Origin: Thalassolituus sp006212115
Lineage (GTDB): Bacteria; Pseudomonadota; Gammaproteobacteria; Pseudomonadales; Oceanobacteraceae
Assembly (NCBI RefSeq): GCF_040372045.1
Contig: NZ_BAABWH010000005.1
DNA length: 64,000 nucleotides
Direction: 5' to 3' (one strand)
The position numbers and the translations under genes were made by a program. Shown here piece after piece: positions 23,467 to 32,059 of this stretch. The notes below the pieces were generated by a model. The model was given only the letters and a program-made list of their open reading frames with translations. It had not been told where the DNA came from and ran no database searches. The stretch's first letter is position 1. Each line of letters begins with the position of its first letter.

Positions 23467-24269
23467 GCAACCCCATCCCACTTGATGATCAGGTTATCTG
23501 GTTAACGGGCGCGTCATCGGGTATCGGTGAAGCCCTGACCGACGCCCTTGCGCCCCGCTGCCGAGCTTTGTTTATCAGCGCACGCTCTGAAGACAAACTT
23601 AAGCCTCTCGCTGCCAGGCATGATAACGTCATTATCGCCACGGCAGACATCACTGATGAAGAAAGTCTGTACAAGGTAGCTAAAATCATAGATGAGAAAT
23701 ACGGCCACCTGGATACCGTTATTGCCAACGCCGGCACCTGCGAATATGTCGACGTCACCGATTTCGACGCTGCCTTATTTCGCCGGGTACTCGATACCAA
23801 TGTAATGGGCCTGGTGAATACCACGGCCGCTGCCCTCCCACTCCTACGCAAGAGCGAACGAGGTTACCTCATTGGTGTTGGTAGCAGTGTGTCCATGCTC
23901 GCAATGCCACGCGCACAGGCATACGGTGCCAGCAAAGCCGCGGTCGCACACTTTCTCGAGAGCATGAAAGCCGATCTTACGGCGATGAATATTGATGTTT
24001 CTCTGGTCAGCCCCGGCTTCGTTAAAACGCCGTTGACCGATGTTAATGACTTTCCTATGCCTATGCGTATTAGCGCCGAAAAAGCCGCTGACGCCATTAT
24101 TGATGGTATCGAGAAGCGTCACTGGCACATCCACTTTCCCAAAACATTTACCCGCATCCTTTGGTTTATTGGTCAATTACCAGCATTCCTGCGCCATCGA
24201 ATTACCGCCTCAATGTCGCGAACTGATGAAGCACTAAAGCAGAGGCACGCACAGGAGTCTGATTCATGA
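23463..24269 (+). CDS. Short-chain dehydrogenase/reductase (SDR)
   Basis: A 268-aa classical SDR. The cofactor loop TGASSGIG is at residues 15-22, NAG at about 89-91, the Ser-containing GVGSSVS around 139-145, and the catalytic YGASK has Tyr154 and Lys158. A C-terminal stretch after residue 220 is hydrophobic and basic and may touch the membrane. The likely reaction is NAD(P)-dependent oxidation or reduction of a lipid hydroxyl/keto group, given neighbours; the substrate is not known. Both ends overlap neighbours by ATGA junctions, implying translational coupling. Confidence 0.92.
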   Translation: MSNPIPLDDQVIWLTGASSGIGEALTDALAPRCRALFISARSEDKLKPLAARHDNVIIATADITDEESLYKVAKIIDEKYGHLDTVIANAGTCEYVDVTDFDAALFRRVLDTNVMGLVNTTAAALPLLRKSERGYLIGVGSSVSMLAMPRAQAYGASKAAVAHFLESMKADLTAMNIDVSLVSPGFVKTPLTDVNDFPMPMRISAEKAADAIIDGIEKRHWHIHFPKTFTRILWFIGQLPAFLRHRITASMSRTDEALKQRHAQESDS

Positions 24270-25528
24270 AAAAACGTATCGCCGTCGTCGGTTCCGGCAT
24301 TGCAGGCCTGACTTGCGCCTGGCTGTTGAGAGACAAGTACGACATCACCCTCTACGAGGAAAACGATTACCTCGGAGGTCACACCCAGACCACCGACGTG
24401 GAGTTGTTGGGCAAGTCCTGGCCGGTTAATACGGGTTTCATTGTTTACAACGACTGGACCTACCCCAACTTCATCCGCCTGATGGAGTTGCTCGGTGTCG
24501 AAAGTGAAGAGTCAGACATGAGCTTCAGTGTGAAATGCGAGGAGTCCGGGTTGGAGTACAACGGGCACACGCTGAACTCTCTGTTTGCGCAACGTCGTAA
24601 TTTCCTGAAACCGTCCTTCTACGGAATGATCCGTGACATCCTGCGGTTTAACAAAGAAACCCGTGCAGAATTAGCCAATGACAGCGTCGATCGCACAGAG
24701 ACACTGGGTAGCTACCTGACACGAAAAGGCTACGGTGAGGCATTCCGTACTAAATACATCATCCCAATGGGCGCAGCAGTTTGGTCTGCCAGCGAAGATA
24801 TGATGATGGCGTTTCCGGTTTACTTTTTCCTGCGTTTCTTCAATAACCACGGCATGCTAAGCGTGGACGACCGGCCACAATGGCGCGTCATCTCCAATGG
24901 TTCGCGCAGCTACGTGACGCGCATCCTGAAAGACTTACCTCAGGATCAGGTGTTTCTGAATACACCGGTGGATGGCGTAAGTCGCTCAGAAGACGGAGTT
25001 GTTATCAGCAGCAAGCGCGGTCATGACCTGTACGACGAAGTCATCTTTGCTTGCCACAGCGATCAGGCACTGGCCATGCTGAAGGACGCGACTGCGGACG
25101 AGCAAGCCATTCTCGGTGCTATTCCGTACAAGATGAATGACGTCGTACTGCATACCGACGAAACCATTCTGCCTAAACGCAAACTGGCATGGGCTGCCTG
25201 GAACTATCACATCGGTGAAGATGCACAGGATTCTGTTGCGGTTACCTACTACATGAATCGCTTGCAGAACTTTGATGACGCGCCCGTGGAATTTTGTGTC
25301 ACGCTGAATAAAACAGAAGCCATTAATCCTCAAAAAATCATTCGTAAATTCCGTTATGCCCATCCAGTCTTCACTCTGGAAGGTATGGCGGCTCAGCAGC
25401 GTCATAGTGAGATCAGCGGTGTAAATAACACCCACTTCTGTGGTGCATATTGGTTTAACGGTTTCCACGAAGACGGTGTCCGCAGTGCTCTGCGCGTGAC
25501 GGAAGCACTTGGAGTACCGCTGCCGTGA
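24266..25528 (+). CDS. FAD-dependent amine-oxidase-like protein (COG2907 type)
   Basis: A 420-aa flavoprotein with the N-terminal FAD motif RIAVVGSGIAGLTCAWLL, then YEENDYLGGHTQTTDVEL, and a C-terminal CGAYWFNGFHEDGVRSAL that contacts FAD. It belongs to the predicted NAD/FAD-binding family often annotated as amine oxidase, but known neighbours are always DUF1365 and a CFA-type methyltransferase, which argues for fatty-acyl oxidation or desaturation instead. In Rhodobacter, genes of this kind belong to the singlet-oxygen regulon. ATGA and GTGA overlaps join it to SDR and DUF1365. Confidence 0.9.
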   Translation: MKKRIAVVGSGIAGLTCAWLLRDKYDITLYEENDYLGGHTQTTDVELLGKSWPVNTGFIVYNDWTYPNFIRLMELLGVESEESDMSFSVKCEESGLEYNGHTLNSLFAQRRNFLKPSFYGMIRDILRFNKETRAELANDSVDRTETLGSYLTRKGYGEAFRTKYIIPMGAAVWSASEDMMMAFPVYFFLRFFNNHGMLSVDDRPQWRVISNGSRSYVTRILKDLPQDQVFLNTPVDGVSRSEDGVVISSKRGHDLYDEVIFACHSDQALAMLKDATADEQAILGAIPYKMNDVVLHTDETILPKRKLAWAAWNYHIGEDAQDSVAVTYYMNRLQNFDDAPVEFCVTLNKTEAINPQKIIRKFRYAHPVFTLEGMAAQQRHSEISGVNNTHFCGAYWFNGFHEDGVRSALRVTEALGVPLP

Positions 25529-26424
25529 ACTCAACCCAGAGTGCCCTATTTGTCGGCGACGTGCGCCACCGTCGCTTTCACCCAGTGAGCCACGAGCTGA
25601 ATTATCAGGCTTTTATGGTGTGGCTCAATCTTGATGAGGTCGATGATGTTCTGCAGCGATCATCGCTTTGGGGCACCCGGTTTGTATCGCCAGCGAGGTT
25701 TAAACGCCAAGACTACTTTGTTTGCAACGGTCTGAACGTAGAGGACACACCTGAAAATCTGAAACAGCACGTGATTCATGCATTCAAAAAAGAAACAGGG
25801 TTAGACGTCTTTACTGTTTGCATGATGACCAATCTGCGCTACTTCGGGTATCTGATTAACCCCGTTACTTTTTATTACGCCTATGCCGCAGACGGCACAC
25901 ATCTGGGTATTTTATCAGAGATAACGAATACGCCGTGGAATGAACGATTCCATTACACCTTGCTATCGCAAACCGCTGGATTAAATACAGCGTCACCCTC
26001 GGACAGAGCGGAGAAGTTCACCGGTATTAAACCCGAGCACACGCAACAGCACGAGGATGGACATCTGCGACACCGCTACCGCTTTAATAAGGTATTCCAT
26101 GTCTCGCCGTTCAACCCGATGGATATGACCTACATCTGGAGCATGCCAGAGGTCACAGATACTTGCCTTATCCATATGCAGACCATGAATCAGGGACGCC
26201 TCGACTTCGATGCCACGATGACAATGGAGCGCAAGCCGTTAACGGCGAGCAGTATGCGCCAGGTGCTTATTACTTATCCATTAATGACGATGAAAATATT
26301 CTGGGGCATATACAGTAACGCCGCTCGCCTGTGGCTGAAGAAAAGCCCCTTTTACGACCATCCGGAAAACGACCCGGAGCAGGATTTAAGAAAAACTACC
26401 GCCCCACGACAGGAGCACCTATGA
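25525..26424 (+). CDS. DUF1365 protein
   Basis: A 299-aa DUF1365 protein. It starts with SALFVGDVRHRRFHPVSHE and has the family block LRYFGYLINPVTFYYAYA, then ITNTPWNERFHYTL and FNKVFHVSPFNPMDMTY. Function is unknown; the family is nearly always adjacent to a COG2907 flavoprotein and a CFA-type methyltransferase. The GTG start overlaps the upstream stop (GTGA), and the stop overlaps the methyltransferase ATG. The C-terminal portion has one hydrophobic segment that might associate with the membrane. Confidence 0.92.
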   Translation: MNSTQSALFVGDVRHRRFHPVSHELNYQAFMVWLNLDEVDDVLQRSSLWGTRFVSPARFKRQDYFVCNGLNVEDTPENLKQHVIHAFKKETGLDVFTVCMMTNLRYFGYLINPVTFYYAYAADGTHLGILSEITNTPWNERFHYTLLSQTAGLNTASPSDRAEKFTGIKPEHTQQHEDGHLRHRYRFNKVFHVSPFNPMDMTYIWSMPEVTDTCLIHMQTMNQGRLDFDATMTMERKPLTASSMRQVLITYPLMTMKIFWGIYSNAARLWLKKSPFYDHPENDPEQDLRKTTAPRQEHL

Positions 26425-27671
26425 AAACACTGACCGTGACCGCTGACACCATGCCTTGGCTTGATCGCTTCTGCCGCAATGGGTTAATACAGACACTCGA
26501 AAAGTTGCACACAGGGTCTCTTGAGATCATTGAGGGCAACCACACCATGACTTTTGGTGAGCAAGGCTCAGAGCTACATACGAGTATTGAAATTCTCGAC
26601 AGCGAAGCCTACCGCAGCATCGCGCTCAACGGCAGTGTGGGTGCCGGTGAGTCCTACATGACTGGAGACTGGACTTGTGCAGAACTGCCCACGCTGATCC
26701 GCATTCTGTCCCGCAATAAGGATGTCGTTGATCAGATCGATGGCGGCTTGGCGAATCTGGGCAAATTTGCACTCAAGTGGATTCATTCCCTGAATCGCAA
26801 TACCGAAAAAGGCTCCCGCCGTAATATCGCTGCCCATTACGATCTCGGCAACGACATGTTTGAGCTGTTTCTTGATCCTACCATGATGTATTCGAGCGGT
26901 ATTTTTCCTCGTGAAGACGCCACGATGGAAGAAGCATCCGTATACAAGCTGGATCGAATTTGCAAAAAGCTGAATCTGACTGCGGATGATCATCTGGTAG
27001 AAATCGGAACTGGCTGGGGCAGCATGGCGATCCATGCGGCGAAGCACTACGGTTGCAAAGTCACCACGACCACCATCTCTGAACAGCAATATGCCTGGGC
27101 GGAAGAAAAGGTAAAAGCCGAAGGACTTGAAGACAAGATTACCCTGCTGAAAAAAGACTACCGGGCTCTTGAAGGTCAATTCGACAAGCTGGTCTCCATT
27201 GAAATGATTGAGGCAGTAGGTTGGGAATATTTGGACACCTATACCGAGACAATTAGCCGACTCCTGAAACCAGAAGGCCTTGCACTGATTCAGGCAATTA
27301 CTATTGAAGATCAGCGCTACGAGCAGGCGAAAAAAGACGTCGACTTTATCAAGCGCTATATCTTTCCGGGTAGTTTTATTCCCTGTGTTACGGCTATCCA
27401 GAACTCGTTCACAACATGCACCGATATGAAAATGTCGCATATGGAAGACATCACTCCGCACTATGCGCGCACTCTGGATGCATGGCGTCAGCGCTTCCTG
27501 GCAAACAAAAACGACATCATGGCGAAGGGATACAGTGAAGACTTTATTCGCTTATGGGATTTCTACTTCGCTTACTGCGAAGGCGGCTTTGCTGAGCGCG
27601 TTATCGGTGATGTTCATCTGATGTTCGCCAAACCCTTAAACCGCAGCACGCCAGTACTGGGCGATCTCTGA
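26421..27671 (+). CDS. cfa: Cyclopropane-fatty-acid-synthase-like methyltransferase
   Basis: A 416-aa S-adenosylmethionine-dependent enzyme of the cyclopropane fatty acid synthase family, acting on unsaturated acyl chains of phospholipids. The SAM-binding loop VEIGTGWGS is at residues 193-201. SIEMIEAVGWEYLDTY and KRYIFPGSFIPC are family motifs, and an N-terminal lipid-interacting region precedes them. I chose the ATG at 26421 (AGGAG 5 bases upstream, ATGA overlap) rather than a 30-residue longer frame through the DUF1365 gene. With desaturase, FAD oxidase and DUF1365 next door, the product may be a cyclopropane, methyl-branched or furan fatty acid rather than a simple cyclopropane. Symbol is by family. 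Confidence 0.88.
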   Translation: MKTLTVTADTMPWLDRFCRNGLIQTLEKLHTGSLEIIEGNHTMTFGEQGSELHTSIEILDSEAYRSIALNGSVGAGESYMTGDWTCAELPTLIRILSRNKDVVDQIDGGLANLGKFALKWIHSLNRNTEKGSRRNIAAHYDLGNDMFELFLDPTMMYSSGIFPREDATMEEASVYKLDRICKKLNLTADDHLVEIGTGWGSMAIHAAKHYGCKVTTTTISEQQYAWAEEKVKAEGLEDKITLLKKDYRALEGQFDKLVSIEMIEAVGWEYLDTYTETISRLLKPEGLALIQAITIEDQRYEQAKKDVDFIKRYIFPGSFIPCVTAIQNSFTTCTDMKMSHMEDITPHYARTLDAWRQRFLANKNDIMAKGYSEDFIRLWDFYFAYCEGGFAERVIGDVHLMFAKPLNRSTPVLGDL

Positions 27672-27672
27672 C

Positions 27673-28176
27673 GTGACTGATTCACGCCTGACTCTCGTCA
27701 ATGCCGTCGCTTTTCAGGCATGCTGGTTCGCTTGCGTAATCGGCGGTAGCCTCTGGGCACTGCCGGCCGTCACCCTGTTTATGGTGTGGCATCAGCGTGT
27801 CGCAGATAAACGCGAGTGGATACTGATTTCAGTATTAACCCTATGCGGTATCGCCATCGATACGCTCTGGTATCAAATCGGGCTAATTCAGTTTCCCAAT
27901 TACGGTATGCCCGTCGTACCTGTTTGGCTCGCCTTATTGTGGCTCGCTTTCTCTGCAACCCTCATGCATTCGCTGGCGGTGTTTTTCTCGCGCCCATGGC
28001 TGATCACTCCTGTCGCAGCCATTGCAGCGCCGGTGAGTTACTTCGCTGGTGAACGCTTTGGTTCGATCAGCCTGGCGGACAATAGCCTTTGGGTTATCGC
28101 CGCTAGCTGGGCTGGTTTGATGCTGGTTTTCTCTGTCGCTCACAAGAACCTGACCAAGGAACGTGTTTATGGCTAA
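27673..28176 (+). CDS. DUF2878 membrane protein
   Basis: A 167-aa hydrophobic protein with about five membrane helices (for example ACVIGGSLWALPAVTLFMVW, WILISVLTLCGIAIDTLWYQ, VVPVWLALLWLAFSATLMHS, LWVIAASWAGLMLVFSV). It matches DUF2878, whose members regularly follow CFA-type methyltransferase genes. The GTG start lies one base after the methyltransferase stop. Function is unknown; a lipid-handling role at the inner membrane is inferred from context. Confidence 0.88.
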   Translation: MTDSRLTLVNAVAFQACWFACVIGGSLWALPAVTLFMVWHQRVADKREWILISVLTLCGIAIDTLWYQIGLIQFPNYGMPVVPVWLALLWLAFSATLMHSLAVFFSRPWLITPVAAIAAPVSYFAGERFGSISLADNSLWVIAASWAGLMLVFSVAHKNLTKERVYG

Positions 28177-28936
28177 CGCTGTCTCTTTTATCAAAGCGAT
28201 CACCATCGCCACTGCCTTCATACTGTCAGGCGTTTTTTCAGGTACGCTTTCAGGCACTGTATTCGCAGACGAATCGGTATTGTCTTACAGAGGAGATGCG
28301 TTCAGCCTCGATGGCAGTACGCTGCTTTATACAGAGCACCACCAGCTCACATACAGACAAGTCAGTTCAGATTCCGATAAAGCAGTAAATGAACCTATTT
28401 CCCGTATCACCCGTTATCAGGACGCCAATACTCAAGAGTTTGCCGTCAAAGAGAATACCTATCGCTATGGCAGCGCCACGCCTGAGTTTAATCTGACTGA
28501 CACACGCTACGGATACTATGAGGAGGTCACGTACGAGAACGATCGCTGGCGAGCCTCATACCGAGAGCCTACAGAGGCTGACAAAGGGAAGTTAGGCAAA
28601 CCAGACTACACGCCTGTTATCGATTCGGGGTTCGATGAATTTGTTCGTTCGGTATGGCCAGAATTAATGGATGGCGACACGGTCCGGTTTTCTTTTGCAG
28701 TGCCATCACGACTCGAGTGGGTCAACTTCCGTTTAATACCGTTGAAGAACGAAAACGGTACGCTTACTGTGGAGATGCGCCTTAGCTCAAGATTACTGTC
28801 TTGGCTGCTGGACCCGGTCAAGCTCAGCTACGATACAGAAACCATGCGTTTATTAACCTATCGCGGATTAACCAATATCCGTGATAAAAATGGTGAGGGT
28901 ATTCAGGCGGAAATCCGATACACCTACCCGGACTAA
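28169..28936 (+). CDS. Exported protein of unknown function at end of lipid operon
   Basis: A 255-aa protein with a clear signal peptide ending SGTVFADES, so it is periplasmic or outer-membrane associated. I do not recognise the family. The mature part is rich in beta-type sequence with many Tyr/Arg pairs (ITRYQDANTQEFAVKENTYR, TRYGYYEEVTYENDRW) and LSYDTETMRLLTYRG near the end. The ATG at 28169 has AAGGA 8 bases upstream and overlaps the DUF2878 end; an in-frame GTG at 28163 is weaker. In comparable clusters this slot is taken by DUF3833 or chalcone-isomerase-like exported proteins. It might carry or bind a modified lipid. Confidence 0.75.
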   Translation: MANAVSFIKAITIATAFILSGVFSGTLSGTVFADESVLSYRGDAFSLDGSTLLYTEHHQLTYRQVSSDSDKAVNEPISRITRYQDANTQEFAVKENTYRYGSATPEFNLTDTRYGYYEEVTYENDRWRASYREPTEADKGKLGKPDYTPVIDSGFDEFVRSVWPELMDGDTVRFSFAVPSRLEWVNFRLIPLKNENGTLTVEMRLSSRLLSWLLDPVKLSYDTETMRLLTYRGLTNIRDKNGEGIQAEIRYTYPD

Positions 28937-28984
28937 ACCACGTCTCTGAAACTTTAAAAACAGTGCAATAAAAGGAACTGTGCA

Positions 28985-31009
28985 ATGAAACGGCGGCTTG
29001 TACTACCTGCGCTTTTGTCGGTAGTTGTTTCAGCCATGAGTCACGCGGACGTGGCTCTGGACACTGTTACCACAACGGCGGGTGATGAACAGGAGACCCG
29101 CCCGGCTACGCAAAAATTACTGAAAGTACCCGGAGCCGGAAACGACCCTTTACGAGCGCTTGAGGCCTTACCGGGTGTCGTTTTTGGGAACGGTCGCGAA
29201 GCTGCTCCCGCAGTACGCGGATCATCACCAGATGACAACGCGTACTACCTCGATTTTCTCCCGGTCGGCTACCTCTTTCACAACGACGGATCAAGCATCA
29301 TCAATGACGCATTAGTGGAAGGTTTTCAGCTTTACCCTGCCGCATTTGGGCCAGAGTTCAACGGTGCAACCGGAGCGGTTATTACCGCAGAATCACGATC
29401 TCCCTATTTCGATGAGCAGCAAACCATTGTTGACCTTAGTCTGCTTCGCGCGGGCGTTCTGTTTGATATACCTGTTAACGAACAAAACGCCGCATTTCTC
29501 AGTGCGCGTATGAGTTTGTTCCAATTCTATCTTGAAAATATTATCGATGATGAAGATTTCGAGTTCACCACGGTCCCTGAGTTTTACGACTATCAGGGCG
29601 CCTGGGAATATCGACCGGATGCAACCTCAGCTCTGAGATTTCAGGTGGTGGGGGCGCGTGACAAGGCGGGGCTGGATTTCGATGAAGACTCCGATTTTGT
29701 TCAACAAGACCCGGCGCTCAGTGGCGGGCTGGAAGCGGAGCAGTATTTCAATAGTCAGGGAGTCGTATACGAGACTATCTTCGACTCTGGCATCAGTATG
29801 GTAGCTGGACTGTCGCAACTGGAAGAAAGCTTTGAATTCAGTATAGGGCAAGGCAACTTTATTGATGCCAAAAGCAACCGCTACGGTTTCCGCTCGCAGT
29901 TCTCTTACCCAATTTCATTAACGCATGAGCTGGAATTTGGAGCGGAGTTTGCCCAGCAAAATATTAGCTACAAAGGGCGATTCTCTGCACCGCCCTGTGA
30001 TGAATTTGCCAGTGACTGTCGCCTTGTCAGTGCTACCGAGGAGTTGCGCGGAAGCGGTGACTTCCCGATTCGTACGACACAGCTCAATCTGGCCGACATT
30101 TGGCAAATCAACCCGGACTGGCAACTCACCAGCGGCGCATTAGCATCGTATAACGAATTCACCGGTAATACGTATCTGGAACCCAGACTGAAAAATCGCC
30201 TGACCGTCAGTGAGCCCCTGGTCTGGACGCTCGGCTACGGACGCTACCACGCCCTGTCCGGAAATCCGGGCCAATACACGCCCGAGTTCGGAAACCGTGA
30301 ACTGGATGAAACCCGCTCGACACATTACGTCACTGGCCTTGAATATCAGTTGAAAGACGGCCTTACCCTGACGACGGAGGTCTACTACAAAGACATCCGG
30401 GACATCGTGGTATCCCGCGCACCGCAAAGCGAATACCCAACCCTGACGCTGAACGAATATAACAACTTACCGCGCTATACCAATGAAGGTAGTGGCGAGG
30501 CATGGGGTGTCGAAGCTCTACTCAACGCAGATTTCAGTGAACGCTGGTACGGTTGGGTCTCTGTTACTCTGTCCCGGACGGAGCGGGAAAACGACATAAC
30601 TGGCGAGCGCTTCCGTTATTCCTACGACAAACCTGTGGTGATCAATACCGTCGGGAACTACCAACTAAATGACGATTGGACTCTGGGGTTTAAATGGCGC
30701 TTTGAAAGCGGACAACTCGTAACTCCGCTGGAAGGTGTTGAAGAGGATGAGACAACACCCGGCCTCTTCAATCCGATCTATGGTGCACCATTCTCTGAGC
30801 GTTTGCCGTCTTATCACCGCCTGGATGTCAGAGCAGATCGTTCCTACGACTTTACCCGGTGGAGCATGGACCTCTACGTCGAGGTCATTAATTTGTACGC
30901 CCGTCAGAACGTTATTGGTTACCAGTATCTCAATGCCGACTACAGCGAACGGGAGGACGTTAACGATCTGCCGCCCATCGCATCCGTCGGCGTAAGGTTG
31001 ATATTTTGA
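28985..31009 (+). CDS. TonB-dependent receptor
   Basis: A 674-aa outer-membrane receptor. Signal peptide ends SAMSHAD. The plug domain covers about residues 35-140 (KVPGAGNDPLRALEALPGV, PAVRGSSPDDNAYYLDF, YPAAFGPEFNGATGAVIT), followed by a 22-strand type barrel of alternating hydrophobic strands ending ...VGVRLIF with the C-terminal aromatic Phe. Ligand unknown; no siderophore or vitamin genes adjoin. It starts 48 bases after the lipid operon with AAAGGA upstream and no terminator between, so it may be cotranscribed. Confidence 0.92.
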   Translation: MKRRLVLPALLSVVVSAMSHADVALDTVTTTAGDEQETRPATQKLLKVPGAGNDPLRALEALPGVVFGNGREAAPAVRGSSPDDNAYYLDFLPVGYLFHNDGSSIINDALVEGFQLYPAAFGPEFNGATGAVITAESRSPYFDEQQTIVDLSLLRAGVLFDIPVNEQNAAFLSARMSLFQFYLENIIDDEDFEFTTVPEFYDYQGAWEYRPDATSALRFQVVGARDKAGLDFDEDSDFVQQDPALSGGLEAEQYFNSQGVVYETIFDSGISMVAGLSQLEESFEFSIGQGNFIDAKSNRYGFRSQFSYPISLTHELEFGAEFAQQNISYKGRFSAPPCDEFASDCRLVSATEELRGSGDFPIRTTQLNLADIWQINPDWQLTSGALASYNEFTGNTYLEPRLKNRLTVSEPLVWTLGYGRYHALSGNPGQYTPEFGNRELDETRSTHYVTGLEYQLKDGLTLTTEVYYKDIRDIVVSRAPQSEYPTLTLNEYNNLPRYTNEGSGEAWGVEALLNADFSERWYGWVSVTLSRTERENDITGERFRYSYDKPVVINTVGNYQLNDDWTLGFKWRFESGQLVTPLEGVEEDETTPGLFNPIYGAPFSERLPSYHRLDVRADRSYDFTRWSMDLYVEVINLYARQNVIGYQYLNADYSEREDVNDLPPIASVGVRLIF

Positions 31010-31099
31010 TGGTTGAAGCGACCATTGTCTCAAATATCTTTTCAATTTATTAATTTAGGGCCATACTGTTCTAATTGAAATCAACAGGAACAACGGAAG

Positions 31100-32041
31100 A
31101 TGCAAATAGGAAAGCGCGAGGAATTCGACCTGAACGAGATGGCCATTTTCGTTCACGTTGTTGAAGCAGGAAGCTTTACCGGTGCCGCCCGGCACCTTGG
31201 TCTACCGAAATCCACCGTCAGCCGCAAGATCACCCAACTTGAGGAGCGGCTCGGTGTACGCCTGATTCAACGTACAACCCGAAGTCTTCGCCTTACCGAC
31301 ACTGGTAACGCCTATTACAACCAGTGCGCCCGTATATTGGGTGAAATTGAAGAAGCCAACATTGCTGTCACCCGCATGCAAAGCACGCCAACGGGGACGC
31401 TACGTATTACTGCACCCGTACTGTTTGGTTCGACTGTTCTGTCAGGGCTTATCGCTGACTATTGCGATCAACATCCGCAAGTGACCGTAGACATGGCGTT
31501 GAGCGACCAGAAACTGGATCTCGTGCAGGACGGTATTGATGTCGCTTTCCGGGTTGGCACCCTTGAGGATTCATCATTAATCGGGCGTCATCTGGGTGAC
31601 GTGCGTTCACTGCTCTGTGCCAGCCCCGAATACATCAAGAAACACGGTGAGCTTCAGCACCCCGACACACTCGGCGAGCACAACCTGATGACGTTGACCC
31701 AATGGCCATCATGGCAGCTTTGCGGACCCGGCGGTCAGACTCACAATCACAATGTACACCCGCGTGTGCAGGTAAATGACTTTGCCAGCCTGTATACACT
31801 GGCCTTATCTGGCTCTGGGGTGGCACCGCTGCCATCCTTGATCGCCGCACCCGCTATCCGCGCGGGTACACTGGTACAGGTATTACCAGAGTGGCCTTTT
31901 GAAGCGAGTCCGATCCACGCGCTTTACCCAAGTAACCGTCACCTGTCTGCAAAGGTGCGGAGCTTTGTTGAGTTCGTGATCGAGTCAGTACGTCCAAATC
32001 CTCCATGGGAAGTGGAACATGGGCTTGTCAGTACAGACTGA
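31100..32041 (+). CDS. LysR-family transcriptional regulator (CrgA/DsdC-like subgroup)
   Basis: A 313-aa LysR regulator: helix-turn-helix at about residues 10-68 (MAIFVHVVEAGSFTGAARHL, KSTVSRKITQLEERLGV, LIQRTTRSLRLTDTG). The effector domain includes DLVQDGIDVAFRVGTL, typical of the large AaeR/CrgA-type group. It lies 90 bases after the TonB receptor and 18 bases before the lipoprotein methyltransferase on the same strand, so it might control either. The target is not evident. Confidence 0.92.
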   Translation: MQIGKREEFDLNEMAIFVHVVEAGSFTGAARHLGLPKSTVSRKITQLEERLGVRLIQRTTRSLRLTDTGNAYYNQCARILGEIEEANIAVTRMQSTPTGTLRITAPVLFGSTVLSGLIADYCDQHPQVTVDMALSDQKLDLVQDGIDVAFRVGTLEDSSLIGRHLGDVRSLLCASPEYIKKHGELQHPDTLGEHNLMTLTQWPSWQLCGPGGQTHNHNVHPRVQVNDFASLYTLALSGSGVAPLPSLIAAPAIRAGTLVQVLPEWPFEASPIHALYPSNRHLSAKVRSFVEFVIESVRPNPPWEVEHGLVSTD

Positions 32042-32059
32042 AACAATGGAGATTCAGGG

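Noticed and set aside
26574..27461. A 295-codon open frame antisense to the CFA-type methyltransferase
   Set aside because: Shadow of a well-supported gene; no homology signal and no start signal.
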